DNA of 20,137 nucleotides. Origin: a bacterium (lineage in GTDB: Bacteria; Planctomycetota; J058; JAJDCP01). The position numbers were made by a program, and so were the translations under genes. Positions 7,303 through 15,711 of the stretch are shown piece after piece. How positions within the stretch are numbered: the stretch's first letter is position 1; the number at the start of each line of letters is the position of its first letter. Under the pieces are notes generated by a model, which worked only from the letters and a program-made list of their open reading frames with translations, made no database searches and had not been told where the DNA came from. The stretch spans positions 1-20,137 of the forward strand of contig JAUIEM010000165.1 of the NCBI GenBank assembly GCA_030428695.1, given 5' to 3'.

Positions 7303-9294
7303 TCAGCCCGAGATCGCGGCGATCGCGGCCCACAGCTGCGCGCCGGTGAAGGGCTTGGCGAGCAGCGTGGCGCGGGGGTCGTCCCGGAGGTCGATCGGGC
7401 GGTTCGCATAGCCGGTGCAGAGCACGACCGGGAGCGTCGGCGAGCGCTCGCGGACCTTCGCCAGCAGCTCGACGCCGCCGAGCCGCGGCATCACCACGTC
7501 CGTGACGATCAACGTCAGCCCGTCGAGCCCCCCCGCGTCGAGCCAGGCGAGCGCCTCCTCGCCGTCTGCGCAGGCGTGCACGGTGTAGCCACGCCCTTCC
7601 AGCCGCAGGACCAGCGACTCCCGGACGGGGGCCTGGTCCTCGACCAGCAGGGCCCGCGGCTCCGTGGGCGGCGCGGGGGGCGCCGCCGGCGGCGCATCCT
7701 CGACCGCGGCGGGCGCCGACGCCGTCGCGACCCCGGGGAACCAGATCGAGAAGACGGTCCCGACGCCCTTCTCGCTGCGCACGTCGATGGTCCCGCCCCG
7801 TGACTGCACGACGCCGAAGACCGTGGCCAGACCCACCCCGCTGCCCTGGCCTTTGGGCTTGGTGGTGAAGAAGGGCTCGAAGATCCGCTGCCGGGTCGCG
7901 TGGGTCATCCCCTCACCGTCGTCTTCGACCTCGAGCAGGACACCGCCATCCCGTTGCAGCGTCCGCAGGGTGATCCGTCCGCCGCGCGGCATCGCGTCGA
8001 CCGCGTTGACCACCAGGTTGACGACGATCTGGCCGAAGTGGGCGGAGCTGCACGAGATCCTCGGGAGGCCCTCCGCCAGCTCGGAGGTCAGCGTGATGTT
8101 CGCCTCGATCAGCCGCTCGAGCAGCGCCCGCAGCGAGCGGAGCTGGCGGTTGACGTCGAGGTCCTCGACCACGGAGGGCGCCTGCCGCGAGAAGCTCAGC
8201 AGCTGCTCCGTCAGCTCGCTCGCGCGGTCTGCGGCGTCGAGGATGTTGCGGGCGCTGACCTCCAGGCGGACCCCCCGCGTGATCAGCTCGGCGTTGCCGA
8301 CGATGGCGGAGAGGATGTTGTTGAAGTCGTGGGCGACGCCTCCCGCGAGCCGTCCCAGCGCCTCCATGCGGGCCGCGCGCTGCAGCCGGAGCTCGAGCTC
8401 GCGCCGCTCGCGCTCGGCCTCGGTGTGCAGGAGCTGGCGCATCAAGGAGACGTGGACCAGCCACGAGATGATGCAGCCGAGCAGGATGACGAGGACGAAG
8501 ATCGCGTCCGGCTGGCCCGAGCGCATGTCGCTCCAGAGCCCGTCGCGCGGCCACACGGTCAGGGTCCAGGTGCGGTCGAGCAGCGCGACCGTCGCCGACG
8601 CCTGGGGCCGCCCGTCGCGTGCGGCCGGGTCGAGCTGCGGCTCGCGCAGCACGGTGTCGGCGTCGTCGACGATGTGCAGCGCGTACCCCTCGAGCAGGTC
8701 GCCGCGCAGCGCCGTGTGGACGAGGGTGTCGAGGCGGAAGACTCCGTTGATGTAGCCGGCGCGGAGCCCTTCCCGGTCGACCGGGAAGTAGGTCGCGAAG
8801 CCACGCCCTCCCTGGAACAGCTCGAGACCGGTCGTCAGCTCGGGGCTGCCCTCGGCGCGCGCGCGCTCGAAGGCGCGGCGGGCGACCGGGTGATCGAGGA
8901 CGTTGCGACCGACCGCGCCCCGGTTGGGCTCGAGCGGGGTGACGACGCGGATCGTCCCGTCCACTCCGACCCAGTTGACAGCCTGGAAGCCCTGGAACTC
9001 GTCGTGCAGGATGCGCGCCCGGACCCGGAAGGTCTCGTCCTCCGTGAGCCGCAGCGCCTCGGACGCCCGGGCCAGCGACTGGAGCACGAGCAGGCGGGCG
9101 CGGATGTAGTCCGCGAGGCGGTGCGAGGTCTGGTCGGCGGCGATGGCGACCTGGCGCTGGTTGCTCTGGCGCCAGCGGTCGGAGACCAGCCACCAGGTGC
9201 CGAGCAGCGCGGAGAGCAGGACCACCAGGACCGTGGCGGAGACCCTGCGGACGGAGGCCCTGCGCTGTCGAGGAGTCGCGCTCCCTGCGTCCAT
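7303..9294 (-). CDS. Hybrid sensor histidine kinase with CHASE domain and C-terminal receiver
   Basis: A 663-residue membrane sensor kinase. TM1 is at about 17-37; a periplasmic CHASE-type sensor (about 50-255, with FQAVNWVGVDGTIRVVTP) probably binds a small ligand; TM2 is at about 264-284. The HisKA H-box has phosphoacceptor His322 (RLAGGVAHDFNNIL). The HATPase domain has N (NLVVNAVDAMP), G1 (EDDGEGM), F (FEPFFTTK) and G2 (GSGVGLATV) boxes. After a Pro/Ala linker, a receiver domain (about 548-663) carries phosphoacceptor Asp599 (IVTDVVMP) and the conserved Lys (LLAKPF). No DNA-binding output domain is attached and no response regulator lies nearby, so phosphate probably passes to an unlinked partner. 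ATG 9294 was chosen because GGAGGAG lies at 9298-9304 and a -10 box at 9353-9358; the longer frame from 9369 would start upstream of that promoter. Confidence 0.95.
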   Translation of the reverse strand: MDAGSATPRQRRASVRRVSATVLVVLLSALLGTWWLVSDRWRQSNQRQVAIAADQTSHRLADYIRARLLVLQSLARASEALRLTEDETFRVRARILHDEFQGFQAVNWVGVDGTIRVVTPLEPNRGAVGRNVLDHPVARRAFERARAEGSPELTTGLELFQGGRGFATYFPVDREGLRAGYINGVFRLDTLVHTALRGDLLEGYALHIVDDADTVLREPQLDPAARDGRPQASATVALLDRTWTLTVWPRDGLWSDMRSGQPDAIFVLVILLGCIISWLVHVSLMRQLLHTEAERERRELELRLQRAARMEALGRLAGGVAHDFNNILSAIVGNAELITRGVRLEVSARNILDAADRASELTEQLLSFSRQAPSVVEDLDVNRQLRSLRALLERLIEANITLTSELAEGLPRISCSSAHFGQIVVNLVVNAVDAMPRGGRITLRTLQRDGGVLLEVEDDGEGMTHATRQRIFEPFFTTKPKGQGSGVGLATVFGVVQSRGGTIDVRSEKGVGTVFSIWFPGVATASAPAAVEDAPPAAPPAPPTEPRALLVEDQAPVRESLVLRLEGRGYTVHACADGEEALAWLDAGGLDGLTLIVTDVVMPRLGGVELLAKVRERSPTLPVVLCTGYANRPIDLRDDPRATLLAKPFTGAQLWAAIAAISG

Positions 9295-9352
9295 CGACTC
9301 CTCCGTTTGTGCCCGGTCTGTCGGCTCCGTCGCTACCCCATCGTCGCGCTGT

Positions 9353-9358
9353 ATTGTA
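9353..9358 (-). promoter_or_regulatory. Candidate -10 element (TACAAT) of the histidine kinase gene
   Basis: TACAAT on the minus strand (5/6 match to TATAAT), giving a predicted leader of about 52 nt before ATG 9294. No convincing -35 box is found at 16-18 bp spacing, so it may be activator-dependent or spurious. Confidence 0.35.
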
Positions 9359-9593
9359 GTGAGTCCCACCCGGTCGCTTCACCTGGATTTCGTCGCGAGG
9401 GCCTGGAGGCCGCCGGCGATCGTGCACTTCGGACATCGAGCAGCGGCGGCGCCGCGCAGCGAAGCTTGATCGCGACCACCATGTCGCCCGGCGATGACGG
9501 GGCGCAGACACGCACGATTTCTCCTCCAGCCGATGAACAACCGCCCCCCCTCGGGCATCCAACAGGATGTTCCCCAGCCCCCGAGGAGATCCG

Positions 9594-11537
9594 ATGCGAC
9601 TTCCCGTCTGTCTGATGCTGGCCGCCGTGCTCGGCTGCCAGGTCACCACCCCCCGCAACGCGCCGCCGGAGGACCTGCACCTCGCCCTCGGCACCGCCGA
9701 GCTCGAGCCCGTCGACGAGGAGGCGCCCGGCGAGCTCCTCGTGCACGACCTGCATCCGTTCGTCAACGCCGGCGTCGACGCACCCGTGCCGACCGTCATC
9801 AACCTGGTCGCGGCGCTCGCGGCGCCGGACTCCTTCGCCGAGCCGTACTTCCTGCGCGCGGTCCACGGCAGCCTGCTGCAGCTGCGCCACGAGCGACGGG
9901 TGGTCGGCAAGGCCCGGGGTCTGCTCGCCTGGCTCGAAGAGAGCGCCCTGGCCCCGCTCGCGATCGACGTGCAGCTGCTCGAGGTGCCGGCGGCGCTCGC
10001 CGCTCCGCTGGCCGAGCGGGACGGGAACGACAGCCGGCTGCCGACGGGGGTGTACGACGCGCTCCTCGACGGGCTCGGCGACGGCAGCATCAGGAGTCTC
10101 GCCCGCAGCCAGCTGCGCGCCCGCAACGGGCAGGCGGTCAAGGCGGTCGACGAGCGCTCCCGGCGGCCGGTGGTCGCCGTCGAGCTGGTCGACGGGAGGC
10201 CGGTCGAGCGCCAGCAGACCGTCAGCGACGGGCTGGTGCTCGAGGCGAAGGTCTGGCGCGCGGCCGGCGACGCCGCGATCCTCAGCCTCGAAGCCGCGTT
10301 GCAGGACGAGCTCGCGGCCTCCGAGCGGGTCGAGGCGGAGTACCGGGTCGGCGAGGAAGAGCGGGTGCGGGCGGGCGTCGAGCTCGCGACCCTGCGCACC
10401 ACGGCCCTGCGCGGAGTGCTGCGGGTCGAGCGCGGGGCCTGGCACGTGCTCGGCCAGGTGCCGGCCGGGGAGCGGGTCGTGCTCGCCCTCGCGCGGGTCT
10501 CCTGGCAGCCTCTGCCGGAGCTCGCCCTCGCGCCTCTGCCCGACGGCCGCACCCTGCGCGCGCTGCCGATCGGCCTGCCGGAGAGCCAGGCGGCGGCCGC
10601 GGTCGCCGACGGCTATGTGTGGGAGCTGAAGACCGGGCGCAAGCTCGAGGATGCGAGCGGCTGGTTCCAGCGGGAGTCCGCCCGGCAGGCGAGCTCGAAC
10701 AGGGCGTACATCAACGAGGTCGCCATCGACAACACCGGGAGCCTGCCGGTGATGTCTCCCCAGGGGCTGGGATTCTCGTCGCCGGATCTGTCGAGCCCGG
10801 TGCTCGGCCAGGGCGCGGGGGGCGGCTTCTCCGCCTTCGCCGGCGACGCGCTTCCCGGCGGCTGGCGGCCGCCCCTGCCGCAGGAGCTAGAGGCGTTGCG
10901 TCAGCGGCTCGGGGAGGCCGACTGGGACGAGGCGAGCGCCCTCGCCTTCCAGCTCAACACCCTGTTCGTGCTGCAGACCCCCCGGGTCGTCGAAGAGACC
11001 GAGGAGCTGTTCGCCGCCGTCCACGACTGGAAGAACCGGCCGGTGCGGGTGCGGGCCGAGTGGGTCGAGGTCGACGCCCGGCTCGCCGCCGCGCTCGCTT
11101 CCCCTGCAGGCCTGCGGGACAACCTCGCCGCCGTCCGCGCCGCGCGCACCCTCGCGCCGGTGGTGTGCAGCGCCCGCAGCGGCAGCTGGACCGAGCTGGC
11201 CGCCGCCGTCAGCCACGCGGTGCTCTGGGGAAGCTTCGGCGATCAGCGCTCGAGCCCCGAGCTGCGCGCCCTCGACGACGGGGCGAAGCTGTCGGTGCTG
11301 CCGCGCCGCTACGACAGCGGCCGGGTCGAGCTCGACGTGCGCTTCGCCCTGACCCGGGTCGAGCCGACCAGCCTGGCGCCGGTGGACACCAGCGGCCAGC
11401 GGCTCAGCCAGCCGCGCTTCGCCCAGCTCGGCATCGAGGAGACGGTCGAGGTCGGCGACGGCGAGCCGGTCTTTCTCAGCGCCGGAGCCTCGGAGAGCGG
11501 CGGCCTGCGGGGTCTTCTGCTGACCGTCTGGCATTGA
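9594..11537 (+). CDS. Large lipoprotein with a degenerate secretin-like C-terminal half
   Basis: A 647-residue protein with no family I can name outright. It starts with a short lipoprotein signal peptide (MRLPVCLMLAAVLGC, lipobox V-L-G-C, lipidated Cys15), so it should be an exported lipoprotein. Residues 50-400 are Ala/Leu/Glu/Arg-rich with no recognised motif. From about 454 the pattern LNTLFVLQTPRVVEETEELF followed by NRPVRVRAEWVEVDA resembles the segment before the secretin beta domain in type II/III secretion and pilus secretins. About 510-647 keeps a secretin-like rhythm (LDDGAKLSVLPRR, VELDVRFALTRVEP, VEVGDGEPVFLSAG, LLLTVWH) but lacks the usual conserved PxxG-type core. GAGGAG at 9583-9588 sits five bases before ATG 9594; a longer frame from 9567 has no such site. 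The gene diverges from the histidine kinase across 299 bp. The secretin relationship is inference. Confidence 0.75.
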   Translation: MRLPVCLMLAAVLGCQVTTPRNAPPEDLHLALGTAELEPVDEEAPGELLVHDLHPFVNAGVDAPVPTVINLVAALAAPDSFAEPYFLRAVHGSLLQLRHERRVVGKARGLLAWLEESALAPLAIDVQLLEVPAALAAPLAERDGNDSRLPTGVYDALLDGLGDGSIRSLARSQLRARNGQAVKAVDERSRRPVVAVELVDGRPVERQQTVSDGLVLEAKVWRAAGDAAILSLEAALQDELAASERVEAEYRVGEEERVRAGVELATLRTTALRGVLRVERGAWHVLGQVPAGERVVLALARVSWQPLPELALAPLPDGRTLRALPIGLPESQAAAAVADGYVWELKTGRKLEDASGWFQRESARQASSNRAYINEVAIDNTGSLPVMSPQGLGFSSPDLSSPVLGQGAGGGFSAFAGDALPGGWRPPLPQELEALRQRLGEADWDEASALAFQLNTLFVLQTPRVVEETEELFAAVHDWKNRPVRVRAEWVEVDARLAAALASPAGLRDNLAAVRAARTLAPVVCSARSGSWTELAAAVSHAVLWGSFGDQRSSPELRALDDGAKLSVLPRRYDSGRVELDVRFALTRVEPTSLAPVDTSGQRLSQPRFAQLGIEETVEVGDGEPVFLSAGASESGGLRGLLLTVWH

Positions 11538-11615
11538 TCCTGGCCGGCGCGCCCGACCCTGGACCGAGCTGCCGACCGGGCGTCGGGAAAGCGCCCGGCG
11601 CGGTGACTCCGGCCG

Positions 11616-11644
11616 TTGCGCGGCATCCGCCGACGGCGTATACT
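11616..11644 (+). promoter_or_regulatory. Candidate sigma-70 promoter of the lipoyl/octanoyl transferase gene, predicting a leaderless mRNA
   Basis: TTGCGC (11616-11621, TTG core), a 17-bp spacer, then TATACT (11639-11644, 5/6 match to TATAAT). ATG 11652 begins 7 bases after the -10 box, so transcription should start at or next to the start codon. There is no room for a Shine-Dalgarno sequence. Confidence 0.6.
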
Positions 11645-11651
11645 GCGGGCT

Positions 11652-12374
11652 ATGGCTGCAAGCCCCTTGAATGCCTGGCGTTACATTCCCGGCCGCGGCG
11701 GTGATCCCCACTGGAACCTCGCGGCCGATGAGGTGTTGCTGCGCCTGGCCGGGGAGCGGCCCTGCCTGCGCCTCTACCGCTGGCAGCGGCCCTGCTTGTC
11801 GATCGGCTACTTCCAGGCCCGCGAGGGCTGCCCGGAAGGTTCCGCCATCGTCCGGCGGATGACCGGGGGCGGCGCGATCCGCCACGGCACCGACGTCACC
11901 TACGCGGTTGCCGGCCCGATCGCCGCCTTCGGGCAGGGACCGCGGGCCGCCTACCGGAAGATCCACGCGGCGCTGCAGCGCGGCCTCGCCCGGCTCGGCG
12001 TCGTCGCCCGGGAGCGCGGGAAGGGGCGCGACGAGGGGCCGAGCGGTCCGACGATGTGCTTCGCCCGCAAGGGCTGCTACGATCTGGTGGTCGGGGAGAA
12101 GAAGCTGGTCGGCAGCGCCCAGCGGCGCACCGGTCCGGTCTTCCTGCAGCACGGCTCGCTGCCCCTGGTGCCGACCGAGGCCGCGCCGCTGTGTCTCGAA
12201 GAGGCGCTCGGCCGCGCGATCTCGGAGGAAGAGGTCTTCACCGCCCTCGAGGCGGGTTTCGAGGAGGAGTTCGGCCGCTTCGACGTGCGCGACCTCGACG
12301 ACGCCGAGCGCGCCTCGGTCGAGGCCCTGGTCGCCGACAAGTACGCCACCCGCGGCTGGAACTGGCGCCGATGA
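11652..12374 (+). CDS. Lipoate-protein ligase A / octanoyltransferase (LipM-like) family protein
   Basis: A 240-residue cytoplasmic member of the biotin/lipoate transferase fold that attaches lipoyl or octanoyl groups to lysines of 2-oxoacid dehydrogenase and GcvH domains. Diagnostic segments are WNLAADEVLL near the N-terminus, RRMTGGGAIRHGTDVTYAV (the R-R-x-TGGG-A acyl/AMP pocket), MCFARKGCYDLVV with Cys136, and KKLVGSAQRR around Lys150-Gln157 followed by LQHGSLPL. The CF...YDLVV...KLVGSAQ arrangement matches LipM-type octanoyltransferases, where such a cysteine is catalytic, and the C-terminal accessory domain of classical LplA is absent. LipM activity is therefore favoured but not proven. 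ATG 11652 fits both the start of homology and the promoter. The stop overlaps the start of kinase 2 (ATGA), implying translational coupling. Confidence 0.9.
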   Translation: MAASPLNAWRYIPGRGGDPHWNLAADEVLLRLAGERPCLRLYRWQRPCLSIGYFQAREGCPEGSAIVRRMTGGGAIRHGTDVTYAVAGPIAAFGQGPRAAYRKIHAALQRGLARLGVVARERGKGRDEGPSGPTMCFARKGCYDLVVGEKKLVGSAQRRTGPVFLQHGSLPLVPTEAAPLCLEEALGRAISEEEVFTALEAGFEEEFGRFDVRDLDDAERASVEALVADKYATRGWNWRR

Positions 12375-14185
12375 GCGAAGACACCGAGGCGTTGGACAGC
12401 TCCTCCGACGTGCAGCTGCACTCCGACTCCGAGACCGAGGTCCAGCAGCGGCCCGTCGCGCAGCACGGCGTGCTGTTCGGCGAGCTCGCCGTCAGCGAGC
12501 GCTACGTCACCCCCGAGCAGCTGAACGACGCCGTCCGCGCGCAGCGCCGGGCGAGCCGGAAGACCGCCAAGCGGCTCGGCAACATCATGATCCGCAAGGG
12601 CTACCTGTCGATCGAGCAGGCGAAGTACCTGCTGCGACTACAGCGGCTCAAGGACCCGATCGAGGGCTACAAGCTGCTCGCGAAGATCGGCAAGGGCGGC
12701 ATGGGGGTGGTGTACAAGGCCTGGCAGAAGAGCATGAAGCGCGAGGTTGCGCTGAAGATCCTCTCGCCGCGCTTCGCCAAGTCGCGCACCTTCAAGGAGC
12801 GCTTCTTTCGCGAGGCACGCCTCGCCGGCCGGCTGAACCACCCGAACCTGATCGCCGGCTTCGACGTCGGCGAGAGCAACGGCCACTACTTCTTCGCGAT
12901 GGAGCTGGTCGACGGCAAGACGCTGAAAGAGATCGTCGCCGACGACGGCGTGTTCGAGCCCGAGCGCGCGGCCGAGCTGATCATGCAGGTCGCCAAGGCG
13001 ATGGAGCACTACGATCAGTTCGCGATCATCCACCGCGACATCAAGCCGGACAACGTGATCGTCACCACCGAGGGCATCGCCAAGCTCGGCGACCTCGGGC
13101 TGTCGAAGCAGCTGACGTCGAACTGCCACATCACCCGCTACGGCAAGACCCTCGGCACGCCCTTCTACATCTCCCCGGAGCTCGCGGTCGGGCAGACGAT
13201 GACCGACATCCGCAGCGACATCTACTCCCTCGGGGCGACCTTCTACTGCATCCTGGTCGGCGAGCCGCCCTTCACCGGCAAGTCCCCGACGGAGATCATG
13301 GCCAAGCACGTGCGCGAGTCGCCGGTCCCCGTGTCCGAGCGGAGGCCCGAGGTGCCCGAGGAGCTGTCGCACATCGTCGAGGGCATGATGGCCAAGCCGA
13401 TCGGCCGCCGCACGGCGACGCCCGGCGAGCTGGTCAAGCAGCTCGAGGAGTTCCTCGGCCTGCGCGAGTCCTCGCTCGCGATCTCGGCGGTCGGTCCGGG
13501 CGCGTCCTCGCCGCCGGCGCCGCCGCCCGTTCCCGAGGCGCCGAAGCGCCGCCCGCGGCGCAGCAAGGAGCGCAACTTTACCCGGCCCCCGGCGCGGGCG
13601 AAGCAGCCGGTCGCGATGCTGCTCGGCATCGGGCTGGTGTTCGTCGTGGTCGTGCTCTTCCTCCTCGTCCAGGCCTTCAGCGGGAACAGCGAGGCCGAGG
13701 CGACCTGGGAGCGGGTCGACACGATGCTGAGCGAGCGTCCCGACGCGCTGCGCGAGGCGATCGCAGAGCTCGAGACGATCGCGGACGACTCCGACTACGG
13801 CGAGCGCGCCCGCAAGCGCGTGGAAACCCTGCGCGCCGACTGGAACAAGCGGGCCGAGACCGAGTTCGCCGAGCTGCGCTCCGCGATCTGGAAGCACGTC
13901 GACAACTACCAGTTCCCCCAGGCCCGCCACGCCCTCCTGCGTTTCGTGCACAGCTACCGCGGCACCGAGGTGTGCGGCGAGAAGCTGCCCGACCTGCAGG
14001 CCCTGATCGAGGATGCGAGCGAGACCCGCTTCTACGAGATGCACCGCACCATCAAGCGGCTGTTCAAGGACGGCGAGTTCGACGAGGCCCGCGCCCAGCT
14101 CGAGCTGACCCGCGACCTGGTCACCAACCGCATCAACCTCGAGCGGCAGGTCCTGCTGATGGAGGCCCGCCGGCTGGGGCGCTAG
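12371..14185 (+). CDS. Transmembrane Ser/Thr protein kinase 2 with N-terminal adaptor-like domain
   Basis: A 604-residue Hanks-type kinase. After an acidic N-terminus, residues 33-90 hold two copies of a short helical motif (GELAVSERYVTPEQ and GNIMIRKGYLSIEQ), of the kind found in GspE/MshE N-terminal domains and many planctomycete kinases. The kinase domain starts near 98: GKGGMG 107-112, Lys129, HRDIKPDN with His221 and Asp223, DLG instead of DFG at Asp241, and a SPE segment. A Pro/Arg-rich linker (370-412) leads to one TM helix at 414-436, then about 168 extracytoplasmic residues that look helical and TPR-like without a clear family. DLG at the DFG site is a known variant in active bacterial kinases. 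The start overlaps the preceding stop (ATGA) and has only a weak ribosome-binding site, consistent with coupling. The last 53 bp overlap the convergent symporter gene. Confidence 0.94.
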   Translation: MSEDTEALDSSSDVQLHSDSETEVQQRPVAQHGVLFGELAVSERYVTPEQLNDAVRAQRRASRKTAKRLGNIMIRKGYLSIEQAKYLLRLQRLKDPIEGYKLLAKIGKGGMGVVYKAWQKSMKREVALKILSPRFAKSRTFKERFFREARLAGRLNHPNLIAGFDVGESNGHYFFAMELVDGKTLKEIVADDGVFEPERAAELIMQVAKAMEHYDQFAIIHRDIKPDNVIVTTEGIAKLGDLGLSKQLTSNCHITRYGKTLGTPFYISPELAVGQTMTDIRSDIYSLGATFYCILVGEPPFTGKSPTEIMAKHVRESPVPVSERRPEVPEELSHIVEGMMAKPIGRRTATPGELVKQLEEFLGLRESSLAISAVGPGASSPPAPPPVPEAPKRRPRRSKERNFTRPPARAKQPVAMLLGIGLVFVVVVLFLLVQAFSGNSEAEATWERVDTMLSERPDALREAIAELETIADDSDYGERARKRVETLRADWNKRAETEFAELRSAIWKHVDNYQFPQARHALLRFVHSYRGTEVCGEKLPDLQALIEDASETRFYEMHRTIKRLFKDGEFDEARAQLELTRDLVTNRINLERQVLLMEARRLGR

Positions 14186-15644
14186 CTGCCTTCCGCGGCC
14201 ACACGAGCCCGCTGAGCAAGCCGAGCAGCAGCGTCAGCAGCAGCGACGCCGGGGCGTACCACAGCCGGTGCAGGCCGCCTTCGAGGGCGAGCCGGGCGGG
14301 CAGGTCCCAGCCGACGCAGGCGGCCTGGGCGGCGAAGGCGGCGAGCACCGCGCCGCAGGCCCCGGCTTGCGAGACCCGGCGGGTCGTCATCGCGAGCAGG
14401 AAGAGGCCGACGAAGGGCCCCGCGAAGTAGCCGAGCCAGACGATCATGTCCTCGAGCAGGCCCCTGGCGTCGGGGGCGCGGGCCGTGTAGATCGCGACGC
14501 CGAGGGCGACCAGCCCGAAGACCACGGTGGCGAAGCGGGCCCGCACCAGCTCGCGGCGCCGGTCCTGGTTCCTCCCGAAGCGCCGCAGGAAGTCGACGGT
14601 CAGCGCGGTCGAGAGCGAGTGGATCGCGCTGTCCAGGCTCGACATCGAGGCGGCGAAGATCGCCGCGATCAGCAGTCCCGCCAGGCCCGGAGGCAGGCGC
14701 CGCTCGATGAAGGCGGCGATGACCTGGTCGCCCTTGAGGTCGCCGGGCAGGGCCTCGGGCAGCACGGCGTGCCAGGCCTGGATCGCGACCCCGAGCACCA
14801 GCGTCAGCACGACGACGACGGCGCCGACCGCCCAGCCGGTCATCGCCGCCTTGCGGGCGGCGCGGAGGTCGGCGCAGGCGAGGTAGCGCTGGACGGCCTG
14901 TTGGTTGGTGCCCGCGACCTGCAGGGAGAGCACGCCGTAGGCGACCAGGATCCAGGGCAGGCTGAAGCCGGTATTCCAGGGCTTGTCCCGGAAGACGTCC
15001 AGGCGGCCGGTCTCCGCGGCGTGGGTGACGGCCTCCTCGACGGAGGGCAGGTCGGAGGCGACCAGGGCGAGGCTGGCGACGACCGCGACGATGATCACGA
15101 TGACCTGGATGAGGTCGGTCCACACCACCGCCGCGATGCCCCCGAAGCTGCTGTAGGCGATCGCGGCGACGGCGGTGACGGCGATGGCGGCCTCGATCGG
15201 CCAGCCGAGCAGGGTGGCGAGGACCAGGGCCGGGGCGTAGACCAGCAGCCCGGTGCGGACCAGGGTCTGGAGGATGAACAACAGGCTGGCGAGGCTGCGC
15301 GCCCAGGGGCCGAGGCGCTCCTCGAGGAACTCGTACGCGGTCGTGTAGGAGCGGCCGTGGAACCAGCGCATGAACACCAGGCACACGATCCCGAAGCCGA
15401 GCAGGTCGCCGAGCTGCAGGCCGGCGTAGAACAGACCGTGCTCGTAGCCGAAGCCGACCCCGCCGACCAGGGCGGTGCTCGAGAAGGAGGTCGCGAGGAT
15501 GCTGATCCCGACCGCCCACCAGGCCATGCGCCCGCCGCCGAGGAAGTAGTCCGCGCTGGTCTTCTGCTTCTTCTGCGCGGCGAAGCCGATCGCGACGACG
15601 GCCCCGCCGTAGAGCGCGACGATCAGGAGGTCGACGGGGTGCAT
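14133..15644 (-). CDS. Sodium:solute symporter (SSS family)
   Basis: A 503-residue integral membrane protein of the sodium:solute symporter family, importing a small solute with Na+. It shows the expected series of about 13 hydrophobic helices from residue 2 onward and family segments such as SADYFLGGGRMAWWAVGISI near the N-terminus, AAIAYSSFGGIAAVVWTDLI (the SSS signature region) and FAASMSSLDSAIHSLST (helix 8, whose Ser/Asp residues help form the Na2 site). The substrate cannot be read from sequence; sugars, amino acids, sialic acid and myo-inositol are all carried by relatives. ATG 15644 has GAGG eight bases upstream. The C-terminal tail (KAASAPAGGPPSAGPAARG) is encoded by sequence overlapping the 3' end of kinase 2. 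The gene lies 67 bp downstream of kinase 3 on the same strand and may be co-transcribed with it. Confidence 0.94.
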   Translation of the reverse strand: MHPVDLLIVALYGGAVVAIGFAAQKKQKTSADYFLGGGRMAWWAVGISILATSFSSTALVGGVGFGYEHGLFYAGLQLGDLLGFGIVCLVFMRWFHGRSYTTAYEFLEERLGPWARSLASLLFILQTLVRTGLLVYAPALVLATLLGWPIEAAIAVTAVAAIAYSSFGGIAAVVWTDLIQVIVIIVAVVASLALVASDLPSVEEAVTHAAETGRLDVFRDKPWNTGFSLPWILVAYGVLSLQVAGTNQQAVQRYLACADLRAARKAAMTGWAVGAVVVVLTLVLGVAIQAWHAVLPEALPGDLKGDQVIAAFIERRLPPGLAGLLIAAIFAASMSSLDSAIHSLSTALTVDFLRRFGRNQDRRRELVRARFATVVFGLVALGVAIYTARAPDARGLLEDMIVWLGYFAGPFVGLFLLAMTTRRVSQAGACGAVLAAFAAQAACVGWDLPARLALEGGLHRLWYAPASLLLTLLLGLLSGLVWPRKAASAPAGGPPSAGPAARG

Positions 15645-15673
15645 GCGGGAGCCCTCGAGGTCTCCCCTGGTTA

Positions 15674-15690
15674 TCGGCCGGAGCGGCCGA
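15674..15690 (-). terminator. Stem-loop between kinase 3 and the symporter gene
   Basis: A perfect 7-bp stem, TCGGCCG / CGGCCGA, with a three-base loop, 21 bp downstream of the kinase 3 stop and 29 bp before the symporter ATG. No T-tract follows, so it is a weak terminator or attenuator candidate, or an mRNA-processing structure. Confidence 0.35.
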
Positions 15691-15711
15691 CAGCGCCACG
15701 ACGATCCGGGC

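Noticed and set aside
5466..7409. Open frame of 647 codons opposite proS
   Set aside because: Shadow frame caused by high GC content; proS is complete on the other strand.
7900..10552. Long frames on the opposite strand of the histidine kinase and running into the lipoprotein gene
   Set aside because: They are Arg/Ala/Pro or Asp/Val-rich with no domains, and cross clear gene boundaries and ribosome-binding sites.
11538..11615. Terminator after the lipoprotein gene
   Set aside because: Only a 6-bp CCCGAC/GTCGGG pairing across a long loop and no T-tract.
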